A DNA stretch of 64,000 nt, taken from the NCBI RefSeq assembly GCF_010015445.1, contig NC_053126.1, positions 10,665,778 through 10,729,777 on the forward strand, written 5' to 3'. The number at the start of each line of letters is the position of its first letter. Position 1 is the stretch's first letter. The stretch is from Perca fluviatilis. Its lineage: Eukaryota > Chordata > Actinopteri > Perciformes > Percidae. Positions 36,401 through 48,556 of this stretch are shown piece after piece. The notes beneath the pieces were generated by a model that saw only the letters and a list, made by a program, of their open reading frames with translations, did not search any database and had not been told where the DNA came from. The position numbers were made by a program, and so were the translations under genes.

Positions 36401-38260
36401 CTCCCCAACTCAGTCAACGTTTGAGCATTTTCAAGCAATTTTGTGGTCCAATTAATGTTGGGCTGTGCACAGTGCTACTGCTGGAAGCCCTGAGGCGGCA
36501 ATCTGTATGATATCTTCTCTTATTTTTCATACTGTCTGTCTGTCAGTGCTTCTTTTTGACCAGCCAGACTACAGCCTGAAGCTTCTCTGCTCCTCTTTTG
36601 CCAGTTGATGAGTTCTTGTACTTTAAAACTTGTATCCTGACACTTGACGAAACAATCAAACGCTACAGCAACACATTTCACTCTGTCTAAAATGTTGGTG
36701 ATAATGTGACTCCTCTGGCTGCATTTCTCCCCAACGTTTCCTCTCAATTTGGAAGGTCCAATTACTCTGCCCCATATCACAGCTGACTGCACTGTTGGCC
36801 TGAGGAGGTTGATGTGCCTCCTCCAAACACACAGGGAGTCGCTAGACAATGATCATCTTAAGCAGATAGGTGGAGACTGTCTTCCCAAGAATAACGACAG
36901 CATCAGTTGTTTTGGCAAGTGCTCCAAAACGACATATGTTTACTTTAAAGTGACATTTATTTATTTATTTTTTCATTTTCATTCCACGTAAGCATGACCG
37001 AGTTTGGAAATGTTTCTCCTTGGACCACAGGCACGTCCATCACCCTCCAAAGTTTTTGTTCCCCACTGAAGTCCTTTGAGCTATTTATCTTGCTCCGTCC
37101 TATCCTTGTATTCCTGTTTGTATCTGCTCCAGCAGAGAGTACCTAAGTATTATTGATTGATGTAGTAGTTACTTTGTGAGGGTACTGACATTTCTGCTGA
37201 GACAACAAAGTGTAAAGCGTTAACTTTGTGGCTGAATTAAAAACAAATCTGAGTACCGCTTCGCTTCAAACGTACAGATTCTATTTCGACTAATGATTCT
37301 TAAAAAAAAAAACTTGTTGTTGATGAAGTGTGATTGCATTGCTTAGAATTATGCAATTGGGAGAAAGGTTAAAACAAAAAAACATAATTTGCAAAATGTA
37401 AAATGTGTAGATTGTATATTCTTAGTGTGTGCTCAGCAAAGTCCGTTATTGCATGAATTGGTAATGTCACCGCTGTCACCCTCGCTCAGTGATTTACAGT
37501 TTCAGCATTAAGAGAGGTGTCAACACCAAAAACAAATGGTCCAGGAGTTAATATGCTGGCGTGCACAACATACAAGCTATATTTTGAAGGACAAAGTGTT
37601 CTGCATGCATTAAAACCCCTTTTTAATTTGAGAATGGCTCTCAAAAAGTGAGTGCAGTGGAAAAGTTATAATTGAAACCCTGAAGCAGTGACAAGATTAT
37701 ACCAAAGGCTGCATTGAGTTGCATTGACTCTTGATAAGGAATGTGAAGGAAGACAGAGTGAACTGGTGGTGAAACCAAATAGGAAAATGTTAATTTCTAC
37801 ATTTCAACACTTTCGTTTGTGCATACATGTGCAGTAGTTGGGCAGCAAGGGACACACACAAACACACCCACATTTTATTTGCCGTCAAACACACACACAT
37901 ACTAAGATATTTCTCCTTGTCTTGAATCCAGCCGTACTTCCTTTGGCAGTAACAAAGGTTGAGGAGGGTTAATGTTTCACTCAATCTGCCAGTCTATCTG
38001 CCAAGTTCCTAAAACTGCACTCTCTCCTGGAGAGAATAACTGCCTGTGCAAACACAACCTCTCTCTCCCTCTCTCTCTTTCCTTCCTGACATTTTCAATA
38101 ACTGTCCCTCTTTGCTGCCTCATTTTCTACTCCTTTCCCCTCTTTGCTGTATCAACACGGCTAACATAAAATGCACAGCAGCTTGATTGAAACTGTTGAA
38201 GCCTAATTCAGCGACTACTTCCATACACTAATGCTCCAATCAAAGCTTAAAAGTATTTTC
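33491..38260. other. non-coding stretch, nothing recognised except a microsatellite
   Basis: AT-rich with a (CA)n tract at 34028-34088. The segment 34100-34340 is repeat-free and moderately GC-rich, so it is a reasonable place to look for a conserved non-coding element. No exon was recognised. Confidence 0.45.
34028..34088. repeat. (CA)n microsatellite
   Basis: About 60 bp of CA with three small interruptions. Confidence 0.9.
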
Positions 38261-38261
38261 G

Positions 38262-38308
<47 letters not shown>
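38262..38308. repeat. (AT)n microsatellite
   Basis: About 46 bp of nearly pure TA dinucleotides. Confidence 0.9.
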
Positions 38309-38312
<4 letters not shown>

Positions 38313-39399
38313 ATTCAGGGAGAGAGTGTTTATTCCTCCTTGGGCCTAATGTCACAGCATTCAACATGTACAATGGCCTTCGTGGTGAGACAGGGCCAGA
38401 CTGAGTTCCTCTCAGGCCTAAGGCTGTTCTGTTAGCCCACCTGAGTCCTCTAGGTCTGTTGCTGGGTAGAAGCACATCTCCACCCCCTGCTGTGATTGGT
38501 CGATGCAGTCTTGATGGCCCCACCTCTTGGAACGCTGGCGTCTTCTCTGAGCCATCTGTCACAAACCCTAACAACTGCTCTGCGGCCAGGTATTTGTAAT
38601 CTGCTGGCTGCTAAAGTTAGAGATGACATAGCTAGACAATGTGATCTAAAATCTGTCAAGATACAACTCAACTCAACTACATTTCAGACCGACCCAAATG
38701 TTTCAAAAGCTAACTTTGCTTTGTACAAGTAAACAGCTCTTCTTCCTCCTGCTCTGTGTCACTGTGTCTCAATCTCTGTGAAAGTTGCCAGAACCTTCCT
38801 CCTCAGAGGACATCAGTGTAGCCAGCTAGACAGACAATGTGACCCTCACAATAAAAGACACTTGACAGCGAGGGAGAGAACACGATGTTGTTAGAGGAGT
38901 TAATCATCCATGGATTTCATCTTTCAATGTTTGTTTTTCTTTTGCTCCCTTGGGGGTTAGATGAAGAGAAAAGGCAGTGTGGTTGGGTGGTTAATTTTGA
39001 TTTTCTACATCACTTGCCCTTCTCCCTAGCATGCTAAGGAATAAAGATTAATAAGACTGACACAATCTAAACAACAATGATAAATGGATGTAGTGACACA
39101 TACACTAAAATAAAAGTAAAAGTCTGACATTGTGTAGAGGATAATTTTAATCACTCTTGCCATCCATTACTGGTGATTAGCTGAAGACAAATCCAGGGTG
39201 AGAAATGTACCAGCTGCCACAAACCAAACTGGGCTCATCCACAGCTGCTGAGGTAATTCAGCTGGTACAGAAATGACAGAGTCGCCAGGATGTTGAGGAC
39301 TTACGCCAAAGTAGACAGTGATCACAAACTTGAATAATGATAGAGAAATTATACAGGTTTATCAATGTTCCATGTAAATGTCATATATCTACATTTACT
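38309..39399. other. non-coding stretch, nothing recognised
   Basis: The segment 38330-38600 is GC-richer and has overlapping open frames on both strands without any known domain. No splice-bounded exon stood out. Confidence 0.45.
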
Positions 39400-39530
39400 A
39401 CAGTGATAAAAAAAAGTATTCAGATGAGTAGAAATACTATTGTCTAAAAGTACCCCATTACAAGTGAATGTTCTGAATTCAAAATATTACCTAATTAAAA
39501 GTCCAAATCTTTGTATGCTAGAAGTGTAAA
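39400..39530. mobile_element. fragment of a fish hAT-like repeat (AAGTATTCAGAT type)
   Basis: AAAGTATTCAGATGAGTAGA followed by TACCCCATTACAAGTGAATG, TTCTGAATTCAAAATATTAC and CTAATTAAAAGTCC resembles a common fish repeat whose other half appears at 27880-28035. Degenerate, non-coding. Confidence 0.5.
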
Positions 39531-42500
39531 AAAACAAAAAACTTTGTACCAACTAAAACAGCATAAAAGTTGATAATAAATCACTTACATGTATTGCAGG
39601 TTTAAAAATAAAACTATTGAAAAAATCTAACTATTAAACATACATTAAATACAATGACACATTCAGCATATTACTCATTTACAATGAGCATAGCCAATGT
39701 AGTTTCTTCTAAAAAATTATCTCTGGAGAGAAATCAGTGTCAGGCAAACACTATGCATGCTGCTTTGATATATTAATAAACCGAGAGGAAACAGCCGCTC
39801 ATGAGAGCAACACTAGACCTTTAAATAAACCTTTTCATAGTAGACATTTTGTTAGGAAAAGCACAGGTGTAACTAAATACATCAGTGATGGCTCTGTTCC
39901 ACTTTTGTGCTAGTATGCCCTGCCATGACCCAGCATGTACAGTACAATAGGGCTCTGGCACAGCTAATTGGAATGCAGGAATTATTAATGGTATTAGTTA
40001 CACCAGTGTTTGACAGCTCAAAATGTGTATTACTCAACAAAATCTTAGATCTGGGCGGTGATTCAGGCTTACTGCTCCTTGCTCTAGTGCTCTGATGCTC
40101 ACCATCAACACTACAAGGCTTTTTGACCTGGGGTGCACCCAGGTGTGAGATTGCATAATGTAATCCTCCCTCAAACTGCACCTCCTCCTGCTCTATGTGC
40201 GGGGCTTTTACAAAGAGTCATTTCTGTGAAAGAGGAGCTGTTCCTGTTGTAAATCCTGTACACGCTGACTCTGTCCTCTTCTCAGCTTATGCCATCTGCT
40301 CCCTCCATCACGATATGCAACCACCCATCTCACCTCAAATACTCTTTCTTTCATCCTAATCCCTAGTTCTCTATCTCTAATTAGTTGGCATGACTATCCC
40401 AGCGATCTGTTTTGTATCACAGATGCAAATGGTGGCTGTATGTTGATGTTTTTGTGAATTCTAATCTCTCGAAATCAGGGCAGTGTTGCTTCAAATAACT
40501 GATAATCATGTTACATCATGCTGTAAACGGATGCACCTCATCTTTGCCCTTCCACATAAACTTCTTCCCACAAATAGAAACGTAATCAAATCATTTTTGG
40601 AACAAATGCTTTATTAGTTGGATAATGCTTTTATTGCTTTTCACATTTGTTTTACTATTGTTGTTTCCCTTGAGGAAGCAGTTTGGTTGCATTGTTGTTT
40701 ACTGGCTATGTTTAAAACATGCTGGTTTAGGTCGGCACAGAAGATGACTTTTGCCTTCATGTCTAAAAGCAAAACAAAACACTGAATGAAAAGTGACAGT
40801 GCTATGTCTGTTTGTCCTTGGGGGAGATTTTTGTATCAGGAGACAGAAACAGGGACAGGCTCCACATACAATCCACTCTTCTTTAAAAACGGTGAGGGCA
40901 CCCTTTATCTTCATCTTTAGCAGGTATGCTTTCATTTCTGACATAGTTGTTAGATGTATTTGTCTCATGCATTTTTGCGAATTGTCAAAGTCCTGAAAAA
41001 ACAACACTATTGTGCATACACTTCATCAGCTGCAAATACTTAATCTGATAATCAAACATTTAAAATAGCATGCAGGGAGAGAAGCCTGAACTACCAAACA
41101 CACAGGGAGAAGCTGTTTGGAACAAATTATGGCACAAACGAGGTGAAACCTCCAGGCTTTAAAATTGAAGCCAATGCAGAAGTGCCTTAACAAGTTACAA
41201 CAGGCTTAGGAATTCTTTTATACATCAGTCTTTCCTTTTGCTGAACCAAAATTAGTTTGCTGCCAATTAAGATCTGGATCCAAGGATATCATGAAACATG
41301 TTTTTTTGCCACGGCTGTTGATATGTCTTTATACTATATGTGTACTCGTCGTGTAGCTCTGTGTGTATTTTTATTTTTATTTCTTCTTTTGAGCAGAGCT
41401 GCTTGGGAACGCAAATTGAATTTCGGACAATAAAATTGTATTGTAACGTGCATTCTTCCTAATGGCCAGCAGTCGCCGACACCAATGCTTGCAAAACATA
41501 GACTGTATATATATAAAAATAGCTGCAAAAAGACATGCTTACTTCATGAAGTGAATTGTTTTTAAATGACTTGGCTGTAACACTCTTTAATGGTAAACAA
41601 ATGCCAAACTTAATTTGTCATATTTGGATTCACAATTTTCTTATAGATAAATCTTCATTTTACCTTTAGGTAAATAACAGCAAGTTCCCCAGTTGGCTAA
41701 ACAAGTCCATGTAAGTAGAAGTTGTTCCCTGCTGGTAATGTTCTGTCTCCCTCCTTAATGGGCCAGCTTCCAAAGGGCACTGCATCACTTGGCATGGCAC
41801 TGGCATAGTCTTTCCCCTAAACTAACATACACACACAGACCTACACACATAGAGAGACACACATTGAATGGGGTTGCCAAAGTCCTGAAGCGAGGGTTGA
41901 CAGTGCGAAAGAGAGAGTAGCTGCATCGCCAGGTTGTTCACAATTGGCAGCATCAAGAGCAGAGTTATCCAACGGCCTTCCTCACCTCCCTGCATGGGAA
42001 CAGGGTAAATAAACTCCCCAGGAAGACGTTTTTACAAGCACAAAGTGTCCGCTATAAACCATGATATGAAGTGACCGAAGCAACCAATGTAACCCGGAAG
42101 AGATCTTGATCAAGAAAGGTTTAATGGTGCAAACAGGAGAACAAGTGGAGAGGAGGAGGGTGGTGGACGTGGTAGGAGTCCAGACAAAATACCTTCATGT
42201 GTAATGTAAACCCAATGCATTACATTACATTTCAACTCCAATGTAATATAGAGTAAAGCATTTGATCTTTGGACGACAGGGAGATAAAGCCAGCAGTCAG
42301 AATTAGCAATGACATCCCTCTCATGTTTTATTCATCATGGCGCATGCCATTGCTTTATTAGATGAGACAAGGGACAGTGTTGTAAAAGTAACTCTTGGAT
42401 CATTTCAGCAAGCGCTATAAGAAAGTTTTCCTTTCTTTCAGCTCTTTAAGATGAGGAAAGAATAAATGGTGTAGAAGACAAGCGTGGGAAAACATCAGGT

Positions 42501-43521
42501 GATTCTCAGCCAGCCACTGCACGCAAGGTCAAAGATCTGGAAAAATCAACATCATTTTCCAGGGTAGCTCAGGGAAGGGTCACCGCTGTCCTATCACAGG
42601 TCGGAGCAGACTGCACCGCTGTGCCTTGACCGCAGGAGTACACTTTAGCTTCCCCTCTCTCCCTCCCTCCCTCTCTCCATCCATCAATCTCTCCTTCCTT
42701 CCCTCCCTCGCCCGACCACCTGGCATCAGGCAGCATGCTCTCTTTCCATCAGCACTTATTCTCAAGCTGAGGAAACTCTGGGAACAGATGGATAGATGAA
42801 GGGGTTGGAAAAATAGGAGAAGGAAAAGTAAACAGTCAGGTCAGCAATGAAAGCAGCTGAGTATCTTTTATCAGCTTTAGATTAACAGAAAGCCTGAGCA
42901 CTACATGATAGCACACGTGATAAAAAACAGCAATTATTAACTTCTGTTTTGCGCTGAGGAAGGGGAAAAATAATCATTAGAGGTCCAGTTTAAAAGGAAA
43001 GTCTGTAATTTGTATTGCAACATCATTGCTCTTTTGTTCAAATGAGACTGAATAGCACATGTTGCAGTGTCCAGTCACAGCCACCAGCATATTAATTGTC
43101 TGTGGCTTGTCACATTGCTTCAGAATAAAGCACCTTTCACAGCACGTACACTTACTAATTAACTTGCACAGTAGCTAGATTCTTGCGATAACACAAGATA
43201 ATGCGAAAATAGCAGGATCACATTTCACACGAAAATTCATCTTGTCAGGCTTCAAGTAACGTGTTTCTGTTCAGCTGGTGTTTTGAACAACCAGCTGTTC
43301 AAACAATCATCGTCCAGTGAGGAGCAGGTGTGGTTAAGGTGTGTGCAACGGCCGCGACTGTTCGTTCAAAACAACAATGGTGGACGTGATAGACAGGTGG
43401 TTCATCCAATCACCTGCCAGGAATTTATTTTTAAAGTGCCTGCCCTTTTCTAAACCGTTTCCAATGACTGCTTCTCAGATGGTTCTGTGTGACAAACCAT
43501 ATGGCACATCAAGTTATTATC
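39531..43521. other. non-coding stretch, nothing recognised
   Basis: AT-rich sequence with a CT-rich patch at 42650-42705 and no supported exon or element. The short ACATAGACTGTATATATATA near 41499 resembles a motif common in fish repeats but is too short to name. Confidence 0.45.
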
Positions 43522-44793
43522 TTACAGTTTTTCTTGATTGCTTTGAGTCAACTCAAACTCCACATTTTCAAAACAGTTAACACACAGACCATACCTAGAG
43601 ATTGGCATGGGGTACTTTCCATAAAATCATCTCTCAATGCAAATCAAACCAGCTATTAGGCTAACCGACATAAAACCATGCCAATCTCTAGGTATGGTGA
43701 AGGGTATGTGATGATGTGGGGGTATGGTGAAGGGCATGTGATGATGTGGGGCTATTTTAATTCCAAAGGCCAAGGGAACTTTATCAGGATGCATAGTATC
43801 CTGGATCCATGAAATAACTGGCCTTTAAAAATAAAAATCTGCCTGCCTCTATGGGAATTTAACAAAGGGGTGTACTCACTTTTGTTGCCAGCGGTTTAGA
43901 CATGAATGGCTGTATGTTGAGTTATTTTGAGGGGACTGCACATTTACACTGTTATACAAACTGTAAACTTAATACTTTACATTGTAGCAAAGTGTAATTT
44001 CTTCAGTGTTGTCCCATTAAAAGATATAATGAAATATTTACTAAAATGTGAGGGGTGTACTCACTTTTGTGAGATACTGTACATGCCGTGACGAAATTCA
44101 AACTGTAAATATACTCTACTTATGCCGAAAGTGTAGCTAACTAGCCACGATCTGTACACATAGGATTGAAGGGACACTAGCAGCTAACGAAACCCATCAA
44201 ATTCACAAAAATGCATTAAATTGAAATCGGACACAAGTGTTAGCTTTGTAAGACCTTCAAACTGTAAATATACTCTAGTTATGCCGGCAGCTGGCAACTG
44301 GCCAGCTCTGCAGAGCTCCACGCCCCGGTAGTCCAGTAACTGAGAAACTGTGACTTTTACTGGGTATGGAGGTTGCCACTTTCTCGTCTAACTCTGTCTA
44401 GCTCCTAAAGTCCAACACGTCTTACCAAATTTGTCAAAAGTCTCAGAAGTGAATTTAATAATAAAATAGCAGACAAACAATGTATTACTTTGCAGCATCT
44501 GAAATATGAGACCTGCTGTCTCGTCTCCAATGTATTTGTATGTGGTTCGCTCAAACCAATCAGCGCGCAGCTCATTTAAATATTCATGAGCATACCATAT
44601 TTGGAAGAAAAGCTCTTGTTACAAATAGGGCCATACTCACAGGGTAAGGGCCCATAAAATAGCACTCGGGCAATTTTCAGCCCAACCAATGTTGCATACC
44701 CTATTAGGAGACCTTAAGGAACAGTGTGAAATACCCTATATAATCATTCTATCACCCCTTTAAGCAGGTCAAAGCAATCAAGAAAAACTGTAA
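43522..44793. mobile_element. composite DNA element bounded by 25-bp perfect inverted repeats
   Basis: TTACAGTTTTTCTTGATTGC plus TTTGA (43522-43546) is matched exactly, in inverted orientation, at 44769-44793. Between them sit a Tc1-like remnant (about 43586-44082) and a second repeat-like block (44091-44768). In that block the 30-bp unit starting TTCAAACTGTAAATATACTC occurs twice, near 44094 and 44257. No intact transposase is present. Confidence 0.6.
43586..44082 (+). pseudogene. Tc1/mariner-like transposon remnant
   Basis: Plus-strand codons read MMWGYFNSKGQGNFIRMHSI, which resembles the WGxFSxxGxGxLxRIxGI region of Tc1-like transposases. The 3' end, GGGGTGTACTCACTTTTGTG followed by AGATACTGTA, is a typical Tc1-like terminus in fish. 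The left terminus is missing. A 22-bp inverted pair (CCATACCTAGAGATTGGCAT at 43590 and its complement ending near 43698) and a 31-bp tandem duplication (GGTATGGTGAAGGG units, about 43692-43753) mark the 5' part. Stops make it inactive. Confidence 0.65.
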
Positions 44794-45161
44794 TGCCATC
44801 TGTCATTTTTTATGATTCAATCTAGGAAGGTTTCTTTTCATTTTAATAGGTTGAGGTCTTGGCCGACATGTTTTACTTAATGAAGTCTCCCTGTTAGAGG
44901 ATGTTGATGGGACTGCATTGGTTTAAGTGAAATTAATATCTAGCCTACAGTATATGTAAGCTGAACATAAGACATGCAATCAATGTGTGTTTTTGTTCGT
45001 TTGTATTATGTTGTCAGACATATGGTGCATAATTAATTTTTGCTTGGTTGATGAGTAGGCTACTATAGTGGGTGGTGCAGTACACAAGGCTGAATTAACG
45101 GGCACATCATGTTCAGACAATAGTTTACCTTAATCATTCAGTGGATGTCATCACTGTGTGT

Positions 45162-45254
<93 letters not shown>

Positions 45255-45768
45255 TGTGGGAGTGTGTGTGTGTGTGGATCACCACCAGGCAGAATGACAA
45301 TTGCCTGTCTCTGATTTCTGTGACACATCCTGGCAGTTTAATGTCTCAATTAATATGTGCAGTTCAAGTGATCTGAGCAGGAACGTTGCACTACGGTGGT
45401 TTCTTGCCCCTCACTTTTATGTTACACCAGCAGCCATATAAATGTAAATCAGTTTAGGTGTAAATACATACACAGGCTGCACATCAAGGGATTTAGATTT
45501 CACATCTTTGAATGGATTGTCAGAGGTTCAATTTGCCACGTTTGTAGGGTGATCAAAAGATCTGTGGCGAAAAAGAGCCTTTCAAACTTTGGTTTTGCAT
45601 AATGAATTTATTTAGTGCAGCCTGTTTGGCATCACCTACTGTATGCAAGCCTAAGCGGTAGCATAGCACTAATTGAGTGCAGAGGATCGAGGCCTAACCT
45701 CACTGCTGAGGACACACATGCACTACAATTCAGATGAGGCTCATATGTTTGCATCAAAGTCTCACAAA
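44794..45768. other. non-coding stretch with a large (GT)n tract
   Basis: AT-rich sequence around the microsatellite at 45155-45277; nothing else was recognised. Confidence 0.5.
45155..45277. repeat. (GT)n microsatellite, about 120 bp
   Basis: Long GT run with a few interruptions at both ends. Reading frames through it encode only Cys-Val or Thr-His repeats and are artefacts. Confidence 0.95.
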
Positions 45769-45821
45769 TGTATGGTGCAGTCTCTTTAATATTGGGAATA
45801 TTAAAGAGACTGCACCATACA
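45769..45821. repeat. perfect 25-bp hairpin with a GGG loop
   Basis: TGTATGGTGCAGTCTCTTTA plus ATATT (45769-45793) is followed by GGG and then its exact reverse complement (45797-45821). No mismatch occurs in the stem. The flanks do not pair further. It is not part of a recognised element. Confidence 0.9.
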
Positions 45822-46012
45822 GCTTCTTGCTGTAAAATTGGCATAAAACCCACAACCAGTGCAGGACTCTCTGCAGCATCTTCAGTCCCTCACTGTGAGA
45901 TGACAGCAATTTATAAAGGCAAAAGTGACTTGTCTTGCTGCCATAAATCTACATGCAGAAGCATTGTAATGTTTGAAAGGAAATTTAAACTTGATTTACG
46001 TTTCCTTACATT

Positions 46013-46192
<180 letters not shown>

Positions 46193-47710
46193 GTTGGTTT
46201 GTTTGCTTTAGTTTTCTGACATCCTTGGTGATGTGCGGTCATCACTGTGGTGTTCTGGGCAGCATTTCTCAGTGATCACTTGGCAACAGCGTTACCACAG
46301 AGTTGTTTTGATTCACCGACATGACAGCAGCTCTAAACCCCACACAAACAGAATGCATTGTTTTACTGAGGCTGATAACACCACAATAAATAACGGAACA
46401 CCAAAACAATGGAAAATAAAGTAATGCCTGCACAGTCCAAATATTTCAAAACATTTCTGCTTAGCAAAAGCATTATTACCTGTTACATGAAGTATCTTAC
46501 TTCAATGGATAACAGCATTATATTGGCATACAGGATGGTTACTTGTACACCAGGCATGTGAAAACTAAGTCAACTAAACTCTACTAACTCGGCCAGTGAT
46601 TGTGACTTCGTTCTCTGCTCACTGACGACATTACTCCACTATATCTTTACAAGCAAATAGTTGTTTATTGCTGCATGGAGCTATATCAATTAAATAGGAT
46701 TTCTCATTTATGAAGTTATACATTTCTGGATGAAATCATATTTGCCATATAAAATCATCAGGGTCTAAAGTAACTAGGCCTATAGTCCCTACATTTTTAC
46801 CAGCTATAAACCCCGATAGGAACCTGCAGAGAGGGCAGAGTGATGGAATGGATAGGTGAGCCAGTTGACGTATATTACACACTATGCTGTCTGCACTCCA
46901 ACTCTGATTCATATTAGTGCCATAAAGCACAGGGCGAGGGCACTTTTAGACAGGGGTGGCATAAATCCCGTAGTACAGAGATGAAGAAAATAAATAAAAA
47001 ACACTGCTCACTAAAACACAATCCGTTTTTTAACACTGCTAATAACAGGCTCTTTTCTGTGGTTTATCTCAGAGCTACACCAGTGACTAAAGTTTTAGGC
47101 ACTGTTCAATCTACTGTATGTTGTCTGTTGGTTTTAACAGTATAGTAAAATCTATACAGCACACATTGACACAGAGCCAACATGGTGACCTTCATGGTAT
47201 TAAGGCGTGTCCATCCAATCTTTCAGTCTCCGTCATAAAGCACATACTGTTCTGACACGCCAGCGTGCGAGGTATAGGGGCGGGAGTTATGATGTGCTGT
47301 AAAAAAAAAAAATTGAAATGATCTAAACATGCCCGAGCAGTATGTTTATGTTCTACCTACTCACAGGCTTCACCCTCACAGTGCTTTATAGTCTCCAGCC
47401 ACTGACGTCATCACATCATGGGCTAAAATGTTCACTGAAATGGACACACTTAATGGATCCTCTGGTGAATGCATGTATACTGTATACAAATGGACAAATT
47501 TTACTTTACTTCTGTCAGAGACACTCACTTATAATTGGCTGGCATATGTCAATTAAAATCATATTTTGCAGTATAAGACACTCAATAGTGTCCAAATAAT
47601 GAAAATAATGGCCCCTGGTCATCTACCTCTTTTATTGTTTTCATCTTTGCACACTTTTCTTTCTTTTTTTTTACATTATTGTATGACAGGATACACAAGT
47701 GAATGTGCTT
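46193..47710. other. non-coding stretch, nothing recognised
   Basis: AT-rich sequence without supported exon, repeat or regulatory element. Confidence 0.5.
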
Positions 47711-48189
47711 AAAGGTGCCCTGCCACACAAAAACATTTTTACTTGCATTTTTTGAAATATGTGAGGTCCATATGTGTTTGTGTTATGTCGTGAATGTGAA
47801 AATGAACTGCTACCTCCTTTGTCAGCTCTAGCCACTGAAAAGAAATAAGCCAAGAAATCAGACCAATTACAAAAGCTGGTCAGTCTGACGTGGTGTTGCC
47901 TGAGCTCATTACTATTCATGAGCTCGCCTAGTTGCGCTGGGTAAAGGATGCTGATAGCCAGGCTCTCATTGGCTAGCTGTTAGCCAATCAGAGTCAAGCA
48001 GCTTAGCTCGTTGAATATTAATGAGAACTGGCACAAATCAAGCTGAGTCTTCCTGCAGGCTTTCTATACCACGCTAGAATGGCTTGAAACAAGGTAACCA
48101 AGGCATATTTTTCCACAATGTTACAGAGTCCATTGTAGAACTTCAGACATTACCACAAAGTAATGAAATACATGTGGCAGGACACCTTT
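47711..48189. mobile_element. MITE with AAAGGTGYCCTGCCACA inverted ends
   Basis: The left end AAAGGTGCCCTGCCACA and the reverse complement of the right end AAAGGTGTCCTGCCACA differ by one base over 17. The 479-bp interior includes CCAATCAGAG and ATTAATGAGAAC blocks and no transposase. Non-autonomous DNA transposon. Confidence 0.75.
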
Positions 48190-48514
48190 GATGTAAATGA
48201 GACATTCTCTGTGTCTTTTCAGGTCTTACCAGCAGTCAAGTAAGACAAACTATTTCTTCAAAAATGTTTGAGGGAGAGTAAAATAGGACGTGCTTTCTCT
48301 GTCAAGATATCGAACTAACGTTTACTCAGTAAAGTCCTGTCAAACTTTAATCAGTTTTGCAAATGTTTGCACTTAGCTGAGCGTCAGTTGGACGGCACAA
48401 AACGATCTGGGTTTAGATTGGGAGGGACAGCGTCAGAAAAGTGGTGAAACCTGATATTAAATATGCCATTTGAATATAACAGAGCTATAGCATCACATTG
48501 TACATTATTAGTTT

Positions 48515-48556
<42 letters not shown>

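Noticed and set aside
45769..45821. Hairpin as a microRNA gene
   Set aside because: A perfectly paired stem with a three-base loop and no paired flanks does not fit animal microRNA precursors; reported as a structure only.
48223..48239. 17-bp possible microexon between CTTTTCAG and GTAAGA
   Set aside because: Splice-like motifs this close are frequent by chance, and no partner exon was found.
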